Positions 52,528 through 60,509 of a DNA stretch of 64,000 nucleotides are shown piece by piece. The notes beneath the pieces are model-generated. The model was not told the origin of the DNA, did not search any database, and saw only the letters and a program-made list of their open reading frames with translations. Position 1 is the first letter of the stretch. Each line of letters begins with the position of its first letter. Position numbers and translations under genes: made by a program. Origin of the DNA: Anaerocolumna sp. AGMB13020 (GTDB lineage Bacteria > Bacillota > Clostridia > Lachnospirales > Lachnospiraceae); the NCBI RefSeq assembly GCF_033100115.1, contig NZ_CP136910.1:3847001-3911000 (forward strand), written 5' to 3'.

Positions 52528-54753
52528 TTATTCGGATAAGTAGGTATTTACTTTTGATTTCACTGCGTTAACGGTTTCCGCTAATCCAGTATCACCCTTT
52601 AAGAAGGAAAGAATCTGCTCTTTCAGGATATCATTTAACTGCTGGTTGATAGTGATTGGTTTGTTAACCTGTGTAGCTATTTGATAGAGGTTGTGACGAT
52701 CTTTTTTATCCGGCCAGACAGCAGTGAAATCATTTCCTTCCTGATCACTATAGCCAACCATGATATCATCATTAACCTCATCGGTCCATTTCTTTAAGGA
52801 GGTGCTGTTAACAGGAAGGCCGTCATAGAGGTTTGCTGACTGTACCTCTTCTGTAAACAAAAATTCCAGGAAGGCTTTTGCAGTTTCTGGATTCTTACTG
52901 GCTTTGTTAAGACCTATAATTCCGCTTGGCAGGAAAGTGTTGTTCAAGGAACTATAGGCAAGGTTCGTTTCTTTTGCCAAAGCAAAGGGCATCATTGAGT
53001 CAGTTATATCACTGATCTGAGCGTATACGGCAAGTGTTTTACCGGCTGTTAAAGGAACATAGTTCATGGAACTCCGGAAAAGGTAAGACTCCGGAGCAAC
53101 CGTTTGATCATATTCCTCCTTGGAAATTTTTCCAATGTTGTCTGTCAGTCTTTTTATGTTTTCGAGGAATTCTTTGAAGTCGTCCTCAGAAAGTTTGTTG
53201 TCCTTAAAGAAATCTTCTCCATAAAGAGCCAGAAAGTCATTAACCAGCTTCTCAGGAATATAGGAATCCATAAAAGGTTTGCCGGAGCCCTCAGCAGTAT
53301 CGATCAGTGTACTTAGGCTGGATATTGAAGTCAATACTTCGGGAGGACCTATTATCAAGGGAATGGCGAAACGAATAGGCATCTGATAGATGGCCCCATC
53401 TTTTGTATAGCTTTCTGCAATGTTTGAAAGAAGGCGTCCATCCTCTGTCAAGGGTTTCAGGACATCCGAAATATCTGCCAGTACTCCCTTATCGATGTAG
53501 GACTGTGCAGGCAAGCCGTCCAGCAGAATAATATCTGCACCGTTACCGGCTAATAATTCTGTATTAAGCGCACGTATGTAATCAGATAAATTTCCACCTT
53601 CATTTCCCATAGCAACTACATAATTAATTCTGCTGTCAGGATTCTTCTGTTGAAAAAGCGAGATAGCCTGCCGGATAGTTGCATTTTCTCTCAGGGAATA
53701 TAGAGTAATCTGATTTTGGGGAACAGCGGAAGCTTCTTTGTCGTAGACGTAGTGAATAAGGCTTAAGCCTATATTGCTTTCTGAGAATACACAGTAGTAA
53801 TCCTCTGGGTCCAACTCTCCCACATAGACGTTCTCTATATAACGAGAGGGCATACTCATGGAAGTTATGGAGCCATCAACAGGAATTTCCCAGAGGGTAC
53901 CCTCAGAAAGCATCCGGTGAATTCCTTCGGAATCGCCTGTTAATAGGGTTCCGTCACTTCTTAGAGCATAGGCTACACCGTTGGGTTGAAAAGTATAATC
54001 AAGGGTTTTTGTTATTTTGCCGGTTAAGGCATCATAAAAAATAATCTGAGAACTGTTATCACTCGCAGCTATAATGGTATTATCAGCGGCTATAAAGCTT
54101 TTCTGGCTGTCTATAGGAACAGTTCCAAGGGCTTTACCTTCCTGAGAATATAGTAAAAGAGTATTGGATTTCCACATATCGGAGAGCACAAGGGTGCCGT
54201 CTTTTAGCACCTGCATTTTTTCTATATAGGGATAAAAGGTTTGGTCGTCACCTGTGTAAGCTGGTTCTGTCAGGTAGGTCAATGGTATTTCTGCAGAGGT
54301 TAAACCGTTATCGCTGGATTTGTAAAGCTTGCAGCTAGAAGGATCGTTGTTATAATTAGTTAAGGCAGCATATAGATTCCCATCTTCACCGATACATAAT
54401 GTATTTAGAGTATACCCTTTTAAATCCTTACTATTTAACCAACCGGCTTCCCCGGTCTCCCAGGTCTGATCAGCTTTTAAAATGTAGCGCTTGTAGCTTG
54501 ACTTCTCGGTATCATAGGAATAAGTTTCAAATTGTTTCTCCTTATTTCGAACTACCCTCGTAGGGGTTTCGGAGGAAGGCATTTCAGGTAAAGCAACAGG
54601 GTACTCAATATATCTGCCTTTTTCTTCTTCTGTGGTTGCATCGGCTGATTTCTTAATTGTCTTGTTGTCCTCCTGTTTTGTACTGCTGCAGCCATAAAGA
54701 GAGGAGACGGCAAGGACTAGCAGGAGGAGGTAAGCGAGTAATTTCTTCTTCAT
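52528..54753 (-). CDS. Binding lipoprotein with N-terminal propeller-like domain
   Basis: 741 residues. The signal peptide MKKKLLAYLLLLVLAVSSLYGC has a lipobox Cys. Residues about 60-330 form a beta-rich region with recurrent blades (TLCIGEDGNLYAALTN, MQVLKDGTLVLSDM, GVAYALRSDGTLLTGDSEG), like a propeller sensor. Residues about 345-741 are a family 1 extracellular solute-binding protein (QNQITLYSLRENATIRQAISLFQQKNPDSRINYVV, then the hinge and C-terminal lobes). Typical binding lipoproteins have only the second part. ATG 54753 is preferred since AAAGG is then 9 bases upstream. It heads the transport operon. Confidence 0.85.
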   Translation of the reverse strand: MKKKLLAYLLLLVLAVSSLYGCSSTKQEDNKTIKKSADATTEEEKGRYIEYPVALPEMPSSETPTRVVRNKEKQFETYSYDTEKSSYKRYILKADQTWETGEAGWLNSKDLKGYTLNTLCIGEDGNLYAALTNYNNDPSSCKLYKSSDNGLTSAEIPLTYLTEPAYTGDDQTFYPYIEKMQVLKDGTLVLSDMWKSNTLLLYSQEGKALGTVPIDSQKSFIAADNTIIAASDNSSQIIFYDALTGKITKTLDYTFQPNGVAYALRSDGTLLTGDSEGIHRMLSEGTLWEIPVDGSITSMSMPSRYIENVYVGELDPEDYYCVFSESNIGLSLIHYVYDKEASAVPQNQITLYSLRENATIRQAISLFQQKNPDSRINYVVAMGNEGGNLSDYIRALNTELLAGNGADIILLDGLPAQSYIDKGVLADISDVLKPLTEDGRLLSNIAESYTKDGAIYQMPIRFAIPLIIGPPEVLTSISSLSTLIDTAEGSGKPFMDSYIPEKLVNDFLALYGEDFFKDNKLSEDDFKEFLENIKRLTDNIGKISKEEYDQTVAPESYLFRSSMNYVPLTAGKTLAVYAQISDITDSMMPFALAKETNLAYSSLNNTFLPSGIIGLNKASKNPETAKAFLEFLFTEEVQSANLYDGLPVNSTSLKKWTDEVNDDIMVGYSDQEGNDFTAVWPDKKDRHNLYQIATQVNKPITINQQLNDILKEQILSFLKGDTGLAETVNAVKSKVNTYLSE

Positions 54754-54891
54754 TTTCATATACCTTTCTTTCTATAAAAGCTGAATATAAAAATCTGTTT
54801 TTATTCAACCTTATAAATTATCCGTTTCACAGACAGGATAGCAGGCAAATCTCTAAATAATCTTTAAAATAAAAACACTGTTAAAATAATA

Positions 54892-54928
54892 CCCTGTAAG
54901 CCGGTAATGGTAATACCGATTTACAGGG
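54892..54928 (-). terminator. Terminator after the histidine kinase gene
   Basis: CCCTGTAA (54892-54899) and TTACAGGG (54921-54928) with inner CGGTA/TACCG pairing. Read on the minus strand it is followed by TATTATTTT. It separates the two-component genes from the transport operon, which must then have its own promoter in the 54760-54890 stretch. Confidence 0.8.
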
Positions 54929-54964
54929 CTTTGTTGTAAGGTCAATAAGGGGGAAAGAGGGGAA

Positions 54965-56251
54965 CTAGAAAGGAAGGGAGAGAAGAAAGGTAGCACCGCC
55001 TCCCGGGGTATCGTTAAGGGTCAGCGCACCATCCTGCATTTCTGCAAGCTCCTTTGCAATGCTCAGTCCCAGTCCGTAATGGCTTTTATCCTGTCTTGAG
55101 CTGTCACCTCGATAGAAACGTAAGAATACCTCTTTTTTCTTACCCTCCGGTATACCGCTGCCATGATCTTCGATTTCTATAAATAGCCTTTTTTTCTTCG
55201 TATAGGCTCTGATAATAACAGTGTCACCTTCTCTGGAATAAGCGGCAGCATTATCGATAAGAACGGCCAGAATCTGCATTATCCGTTCTTTGTCACCCTG
55301 GATTCCGGGAAGCATTTCATCTTCCAGCAACAGCTTCAGTTCCATGGATTTTTCTTTCAGAAAAGGGTAGAAGAGGTCATAGGTTTCTATTAACAGGGTA
55401 TCCATATCCAGAAGTTCCCTCTTTAACTGCCAGTGTTTGGCATCTGATGCGGCAAGTAACAGCATGTCTTCTATCAAACCTGCCATACGGCTGCATTCCT
55501 TATCTATATTGCCCAGATAGTGGGGAGAATTCTCTTCATCGATTCTGGCGGCTGAGAGACTGGCGCGAATAACCGCAAGTGGTGATTTCAGCTCATGAGA
55601 GGCAGCAGCTATGAATTCTGTCTGTTGCCGTCTGCTCTCTTCCACGGGTTTTAAGGACTTGCCTACGATCCAATAACTAACGAGGAATAAGGCACCGATA
55701 CCAAGAACATCCGTGAGGATAAGAAATATTATTTGCCCTGGATTAAGAAAGGCGGAGATATCCAGTGGCTGAAGCAGAACCAGACTTCGAACCCCCTTTC
55801 CAACGGGTACTACAAATACAGCACCCAGATAACGTTCTCTGGAATTTCCTTTTATTTCATAGGTCCTGCTTTCCACTTCGCTTAAAGACACGGGTCTTGA
55901 AGCGGTATCTATTGTATCCTCCTCCGCAGCTTTTTTCAGCTTCTGTATGAGGATATTTCGGTCAGTAAGCGGAGCAAAAGCGCCATGAAATAAAAGAGGA
56001 ATTCCATTATCCTCTATATGTATGATAAAATGATTTTTCGTTTCCAGCTGAGACAGCCATAGGTGGCTGAAGCTGTTGTCCATCTGTACATTTTTGGATA
56101 CAGTGGAAAAGTTGCTCCGAAAATTAAAGTACTTATCCTTTATTAACTGCTGATTATTATTCAGCATGACAAAGAGTAGAGTGGCCGTCAGAATAAATCC
56201 TGTTGAAGTCGTATAGAGTAATATCAGCTTCTTTTTCAATGAATTAAGCAT
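54965..56251 (-). CDS. Sensor histidine kinase
   Basis: 428 residues from ATG 56251. TM helix 1 at about 9-31, an external loop (about 35-170), TM helix 2 at about 173-196, then HisKA with H219 in AAASHELKSPLAVIRAS, and HATPase with N (IDNAAAYSREGD), G1 (DHGSGIPEG) and G2 (GLGLSIAKELAEM) boxes. No HAMP domain is evident between TM2 and the H box. The start overlaps the response-regulator stop codon, so the two are translationally coupled. ORF extension to 56284 is not needed. Confidence 0.93.
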   Translation of the reverse strand: MLNSLKKKLILLYTTSTGFILTATLLFVMLNNNQQLIKDKYFNFRSNFSTVSKNVQMDNSFSHLWLSQLETKNHFIIHIEDNGIPLLFHGAFAPLTDRNILIQKLKKAAEEDTIDTASRPVSLSEVESRTYEIKGNSRERYLGAVFVVPVGKGVRSLVLLQPLDISAFLNPGQIIFLILTDVLGIGALFLVSYWIVGKSLKPVEESRRQQTEFIAAASHELKSPLAVIRASLSAARIDEENSPHYLGNIDKECSRMAGLIEDMLLLAASDAKHWQLKRELLDMDTLLIETYDLFYPFLKEKSMELKLLLEDEMLPGIQGDKERIMQILAVLIDNAAAYSREGDTVIIRAYTKKKRLFIEIEDHGSGIPEGKKKEVFLRFYRGDSSRQDKSHYGLGLSIAKELAEMQDGALTLNDTPGGGATFLLSLPF

Positions 56252-56927
56252 GGGTTTGATACTCCAATCGGTAGCCGATTCCATGGACGGTCTTTATGGA
56301 AACAGTGGTGTCCAATGCTTTTAATCGCCTTCTAAGGAAATAGATGTAATTATCTAAGTTACCTTCTTCAACGAAATCATTTAAGCCCCAGACCCGGTTA
56401 AGAATCTGCTCTCGGGTTAGGATATTATCTTTATTGAGCAGCATAAATTCAAGGAGTGCACCTTCTCTTTTGGACAAGGAAAGCTTCTTCTCGCCCTTTG
56501 CCGCTACATAGGTGGAGGCGTCTAAACTCAGATCGCCACAGGTAAGACACTGGGAATTTTCAATTTTTCTGGGTCGTCTTAAGAGCGCACGTATTCTTGC
56601 CATCAATTCGTCCATGGCAAAAGGCTTCACCAGATAATCATCAGCACCTCCGTCAAGGCCATCAATCCGGTCATTGATACCATTCATAGCAGTAACCATG
56701 ATAACAGGAGTAGTAATCCCCTGTTCTCGCAGATCATTTAGCAGTGAAAGGCCATCTCTGCCCGGAAGCATTCTGTCCAGTACAATAACATCATGGGTAA
56801 ATTTCTCTATATAATACATAGCATCAGCGCCGCTATTGCAGATATCCGTCTGGTAGCATTCTTTTTTCAGATGAACTTCAATAGCCTTACAGAGCTCGGC
56901 ATCGTCTTCTATTAATAAAATTCTCAT
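56244..56927 (-). CDS. OmpR-family response regulator
   Basis: 227 residues: receiver domain (1-118) with acidic pocket EDD (7-9), phospho-acceptor D51 and K101, and a winged-helix DNA-binding domain (about 125-225; EGALLEFMLLNKDNILTREQILNRVWG and VDNYIYFLRRRL-type recognition segment). AAAGGAG lies upstream of ATG 56927. With the kinase it probably controls the neighbouring transport operon, inferred from position only. Confidence 0.94.
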   Translation of the reverse strand: MRILLIEDDAELCKAIEVHLKKECYQTDICNSGADAMYYIEKFTHDVIVLDRMLPGRDGLSLLNDLREQGITTPVIMVTAMNGINDRIDGLDGGADDYLVKPFAMDELMARIRALLRRPRKIENSQCLTCGDLSLDASTYVAAKGEKKLSLSKREGALLEFMLLNKDNILTREQILNRVWGLNDFVEEGNLDNYIYFLRRRLKALDTTVSIKTVHGIGYRLEYQTHA

Positions 56928-57372
56928 AAAACAAAAACTCCTTTCGTTGCTTTTAATTACCTGTAAAGCGGAATATTGTAAAATAGAAAGTTTAATAGTA
57001 CATATTCCACCAATATTCCTCTTTCTTTAAATGGTAGATATAATTAACCTTATATTAGCATAAACTGGGGGAGATGAAAAGGAAGATTAGGGTATAATTG
57101 CTTTTGGTGACTACGAATAACCTTATAATAATAGCTGCTATTTAAGGGTAATCTAATAGTGCCTGATGGAATTAAATGCACGATACGAAACCTTGGCAGG
57201 TATTGAATTCCTGTTGATGCTCCGGATACAAAACTTCCTGAAACCATCGAAAATGTATTGTCCAAAAACATTTGATAGAGTAAAATAGAAAAGAAAGGCA
57301 TGTAACTTTTGGAAGAATAAAATAAGTTGAGTATAGTTAAATGTTCAGCTTATATCTCATACAGAAAGGAGA
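56928..57372. other. Intergenic region between response regulator and phosphoglucomutase
   Basis: About 445 AT-rich bases in a divergent arrangement. It should hold promoters for both sides, but I cannot place one with confidence. A minus-strand 83-codon frame inside has no ribosome binding site and no protein-like character. Confidence 0.5.
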
Positions 57373-57399
57373 ATGAACTGGCTTAAGCCGGTTCTATAG
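57373..57399 (+). CDS. Eight-codon upstream ORF before phosphoglucomutase
   Basis: ATG at 57373 behind AAAGGAG (57365-57371) encodes MNWLKPVL and stops at 57399, four bases before the phosphoglucomutase ATG, which has no Shine-Dalgarno of its own. The uORF also covers a hairpin AACTGGC/GCCGGTT (57376-57393). Translational coupling from the short peptide to the enzyme is the simplest reading. Confidence 0.5.
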   Translation: MNWLKPVL

Positions 57400-57403
57400 T
57401 AAG

Positions 57404-59131
57404 ATGAAAGATTACAGAAACGAATATGAAAAATGGCTGGGAATATCCACTTTAGATGCAGATTTAAAAGAAGAACTTAACAGTATCAAAGATAAAGAGG
57501 AGGATATCAAGGACCGTTTCTACTGTGATTTATCCTTTGGTACCGCTGGTCTTAGAGGAATACTTGGGGCAGGTACCAATCGTATGAACCGCTACGTTGT
57601 AGGAAGAGCAACAAAAGCACTGGGTAAAGTTATTAAGAAACAAGGAGAAGAATTTGCAAAAAAGGGTGTTGCAATTGCACATGACTGCCGTATAATGTCC
57701 CCTGAGTTTGCTGAAATGTGTGCCCTGATATTTAACAGCATGGGAATCAAGGTGTACCTGTTCGATTCCTTAAGACCTACTCCGGAATTATCCTACGCAG
57801 TCCGTTATTACGGTTGTGCGGCAGGGATTAATATTACCGCGAGCCATAATCCTAAAATATATAACGGCTATAAAGTATATTGGGAAGAGGGTTCCCAGAT
57901 AAAGTCCGGTATAGCCAATCAGATACTGGAAGAAATCGGTAAGATGGATTTGTTTGAAGAAACACAACTTCCTGCAAAAGAAGAAGCTATAAAAGCGGGC
58001 TTGTTAAATATTATTAATAAAGAAGTGGATGAGAGCTTTTACGAGAAGACCATGTCCATCTCCCTAAGAAAAGAAGAGGTGGATAAGAATATTGGTATCG
58101 TCTATACTCCCTTAAACGGTGCCGGTAACATTCCTGTCCGTACAGTCCTGGACAGAATGGGGTACACTAACGTTCATGTAGTAAAAGAACAGGAACTGCC
58201 CGATGGTACCTTCCCGACCATAGATTATCCCAATCCGGAAGATCATGCAGCCTTTGCCTTAAGCGAGAAACTGGCTCTTTCTGTTGGGGCGGACGTATTA
58301 ATCGCTACGGATCCTGACTGTGACAGGCTTGCAGTTGAAGTGGTTCACAAGGGAGCAATCGAAGCCTTAAACGGAAACCAGGTAGGGGTCCTTATCATCA
58401 ACTATATTTTGACCTCCAGGAAGGAGAAAGGAACGCTTCCTGCCAATGCAGCAATGGTTAAATCCATTGTAACCGGAGAAATGGGAAGTGCCATAGCAGA
58501 GGCATATGGCGTGAAGATGTTTAACGTACTTACTGGCTTTAAGAATATCTGCGCACTGGCAAATGACTGGGATAGTACGAAGGAATATACTTACGTATTT
58601 GGATATGAAGAAAGTATCGGTTATAACATCGGCAGCTACCTAAGAGACAAAGACGGTGTGGCAGCAACCCTGATTCTTGCAGAGATGGCAGGTTACTATA
58701 AACGCCAGGGAAAAACTTTAATCGATGTATTAAACGAATTGTATAAAGAATATGGTTATTACCGTGAAAATACCATTTCTATTGTCCTGGAAGGTATTGA
58801 AGGACAGGAAAGAATCAAGCGAATGATGGTAGAATACCGTAAGAAGAATGCAGGTTCTATTGGAAGCTCCAAGCTGGTACAGGTAACGGACTATGAACTC
58901 TCAGAAGCTACCAATGTACTTACAGGTGAGAAGACATCCATTGAAACAGAGAAGACAGATGCTGTCCAGTTTAAGTTTGAGGATGGCTGCTGGTATACTT
59001 TAAGGCCCTCTGGTACAGAACCAAAGATTAAACTATATATCTATACGAAATCAGATACGCTTGAAAAGTCAGAGAGTAAATTAAAAGAGATCGAAACAGC
59101 CGTACTGGGTGTATTACACAGTATAAAATAA
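57404..59131 (+). CDS. Phosphoglucomutase/phosphomannomutase
   Basis: 575-residue alpha-D-phosphohexomutase that interconverts hexose 1- and 6-phosphates. All four domain signatures are present: FGTAGLRGILGAGTNRMN at the N terminus, the phosphoserine loop TASHNPKIYNGYKVY (S147), the metal loop DPDCDRL, the sugar-binding GYEESIGY and the phosphate-binding RPSGTEPKIKLYIY. The length matches the long PgcA-type enzymes of Firmicutes. It would feed galactose- and glucose-1-phosphate into glycolysis. Confidence 0.95.
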   Translation: MKDYRNEYEKWLGISTLDADLKEELNSIKDKEEDIKDRFYCDLSFGTAGLRGILGAGTNRMNRYVVGRATKALGKVIKKQGEEFAKKGVAIAHDCRIMSPEFAEMCALIFNSMGIKVYLFDSLRPTPELSYAVRYYGCAAGINITASHNPKIYNGYKVYWEEGSQIKSGIANQILEEIGKMDLFEETQLPAKEEAIKAGLLNIINKEVDESFYEKTMSISLRKEEVDKNIGIVYTPLNGAGNIPVRTVLDRMGYTNVHVVKEQELPDGTFPTIDYPNPEDHAAFALSEKLALSVGADVLIATDPDCDRLAVEVVHKGAIEALNGNQVGVLIINYILTSRKEKGTLPANAAMVKSIVTGEMGSAIAEAYGVKMFNVLTGFKNICALANDWDSTKEYTYVFGYEESIGYNIGSYLRDKDGVAATLILAEMAGYYKRQGKTLIDVLNELYKEYGYYRENTISIVLEGIEGQERIKRMMVEYRKKNAGSIGSSKLVQVTDYELSEATNVLTGEKTSIETEKTDAVQFKFEDGCWYTLRPSGTEPKIKLYIYTKSDTLEKSESKLKEIETAVLGVLHSIK

Positions 59132-59135
59132 TAGA

Positions 59136-59181
59136 AAGAACTGGACTGCAGGATATGAATATTCTGCAGTTCAGTTCTTTT
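59136..59181 (+). terminator. Rho-independent terminator after phosphoglucomutase
   Basis: A 16-bp stem (59136-59151 with 59164-59179, one G-T pair, 12-base loop) ending in TTTT. Confidence 0.92.
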
Positions 59182-59273
59182 CCGGGCACAGATTGCTGGA
59201 ATCATGACGATTGATTTCAGAAGCTCCCAGGTTTCTTTGTTGGACTATAGTTAGAGATAGGAAAGGAATTACA

Positions 59274-59684
59274 ATGCAGGGATATAATTGTATCATGGTA
59301 TTTAGCACAGACAGTAAGGAACTGTTGTTTTGCAAGAGGAAAAAAGACCCTTATAAGGGATTATATAATCTGGTTGGAGGCAAGATCGAACCAGGAGAAG
59401 AAGGAATGACAGCTGCCTACCGAGAGTTACTGGAGGAAACGGGTATAAGTGACAATGACATCGAACTTTCCCATATGATGGACTTTACTTATTATAACCA
59501 GAATTGTTATGTTGAAGTTTATGCCGGTACCCTGAAGCGGGATGTTGAGTTACGAGAAGAGGCGAATCCTCTTGTATGGCTTGGAATTACGGAGAATTAT
59601 TTTGACCTGTCCCGTTTTGCAGGAGAAGGGAATATAGGGCATATGTTAGAACAGGTGCTGCTTTATGGAAGGGGAGACAAATAG
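59274..59684 (+). CDS. Nudix hydrolase
   Basis: 136 residues from ATG 59274, behind GAAAGGAA. The Nudix box is GGKIEPGEEGMTAAYRELLEETGI, complete. NCIMVFSTDSKELLFCKRKKDPYKGLYNLVGG resembles the MutT/8-oxo-dGTPase-like subgroup. An open frame to 59211 upstream is not supported by a ribosome binding site. Substrate uncertain. Confidence 0.9.
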   Translation: MQGYNCIMVFSTDSKELLFCKRKKDPYKGLYNLVGGKIEPGEEGMTAAYRELLEETGISDNDIELSHMMDFTYYNQNCYVEVYAGTLKRDVELREEANPLVWLGITENYFDLSRFAGEGNIGHMLEQVLLYGRGDK

Positions 59685-59766
59685 AAAGGGAAAGGGGTTC
59701 CGCAAATAGGCAGAAAGCAGAGAAAAAAGAAAGGAATATATTAGAAAAGAAAAAGAAAGGAAATAC

Positions 59767-59794
59767 TTGATATTTGTATTAATTTGGGTATAAT
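59767..59794 (+). promoter_or_regulatory. Promoter of the riboswitch operon
   Basis: TTGATA (59767-59772), 16 bases, perfect TATAAT (59789-59794), about 55 bases upstream of the riboswitch. Confidence 0.75.
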
Positions 59795-59848
59795 GGAGTT
59801 ATATGGTAATTATTTACCCTATTATGTCATTAAATTCTGATAAAACAG

Positions 59849-59930
59849 CATGAAAAAGGCAAATCCTTCGAAAGGTGGAGACGCAAAGCCACGGGCCTAA
59901 GACTTTTGTTATGGCAGCCGGGTTACCATG
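59849..59930 (+). ncRNA. Cyclic di-GMP-I (GEMM-I) riboswitch
   Basis: The hallmarks of the GEMM-I aptamer are in order: GGCAAATCC, the GAAA tetraloop (TTCGAAAGG), the conserved core GACGCAAAGCC followed by ACGGG, the 11-nucleotide tetraloop receptor split as CCTAAG and TATGG, and the closing CAGCCGGGTTACC. Short outer arms CATG (59849-59852) and CATG (59927-59930) can close P1. It binds c-di-GMP and controls the downstream STAS-like, KAS III-like and ligase genes through the terminator that follows. Confidence 0.95.
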
Positions 59931-59935
59931 ATTAC

Positions 59936-59963
59936 AATCCATGGCCTTGCTATGGATTTTTTT
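59936..59963 (+). terminator. Riboswitch-controlled terminator
   Basis: AATCCAT (59936-59942) pairs with ATGGATT (59952-59958), followed by TTTTT. CCATG at 59926-59930 can instead pair with CATGG at 59940-59944, which would break the terminator; the same CCATG is partly used by P1 when ligand is bound. This predicts termination (OFF) with c-di-GMP, an inference that needs a test. Confidence 0.75.
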
Positions 59964-60014
59964 GTATATTCATCATGGGACTACTTTCATGAAAATCTGC
60001 AAAGGAGAAATTGT

Positions 60015-60344
60015 ATGGAGAAATTTAGTGTTACAGTATCAGGAAATTCCCTAAAAATCGTATTGGATGGTAAATTCGGAGACGAAGATATTGCAGCTTT
60101 TGGTGCTGCATACCAGCAGGCAGTAAGTAAAATAAATCCTGCCCAGGTGAATCTGGAGCTGGATGCAAGAAACATGGGTGTTATTACACCGGATAAACAA
60201 GAGAAATTAAAGGGCTTCTTTGTCCTTTATAAGCAGACAGGTTTTAAAAAGGTTACACTTCGAATGGAAGACAGTGCTATACTTGCTATGCAGGTTAGAA
60301 GACTTGCAAAAGAGGCAGGTATTGCGGATTTTGAAATTATATAA
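60015..60344 (+). CDS. Small STAS-like protein under c-di-GMP control
   Basis: 109 residues from ATG 60015, behind AAAGGAG (60001-60007). The alternation of strands and helices (FSVTVSGNSLKIVLDGKF, QVNLELDARNMGVITPDKQEKLKGFFVLYKQTGFKKVTLRM, AILAMQVRRLAKEAG) suggests a STAS-type fold like anti-sigma-factor antagonists, but the phospho-acceptor Ser of the DSSG motif is absent (TPDKQ occupies the place). It is the first gene after the riboswitch. I do not recognise a named family; the STAS assignment is a fold-level guess. Confidence 0.7.
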   Translation: MEKFSVTVSGNSLKIVLDGKFGDEDIAAFGAAYQQAVSKINPAQVNLELDARNMGVITPDKQEKLKGFFVLYKQTGFKKVTLRMEDSAILAMQVRRLAKEAGIADFEII

Positions 60345-60509
60345 GCTTTCAAAGCAGTTGAACTGTAGTTTTTTCCGGGAAAATGAAAATCCCGGAAGGA
60401 ACTTAGTTCAACTTATATTTTTTTAAAGAAGTCTGAATAGGACATATCACACGCAGCTTTGTGCCAGAGGCCCAAACTTTGCATATGGGGAGAAAGGTAT
60501 GGTATTAAT

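Noticed and set aside
57050-57301. 83-codon minus-strand frame in the gap before phosphoglucomutase
   Set aside because: No ribosome binding site, no recognisable domain and AT-rich intergenic composition.
59928-60014. N-terminal extension of the STAS-like protein into the riboswitch
   Set aside because: It would place coding sequence over the terminator; a strong AAAGGAG supports ATG 60015 instead.
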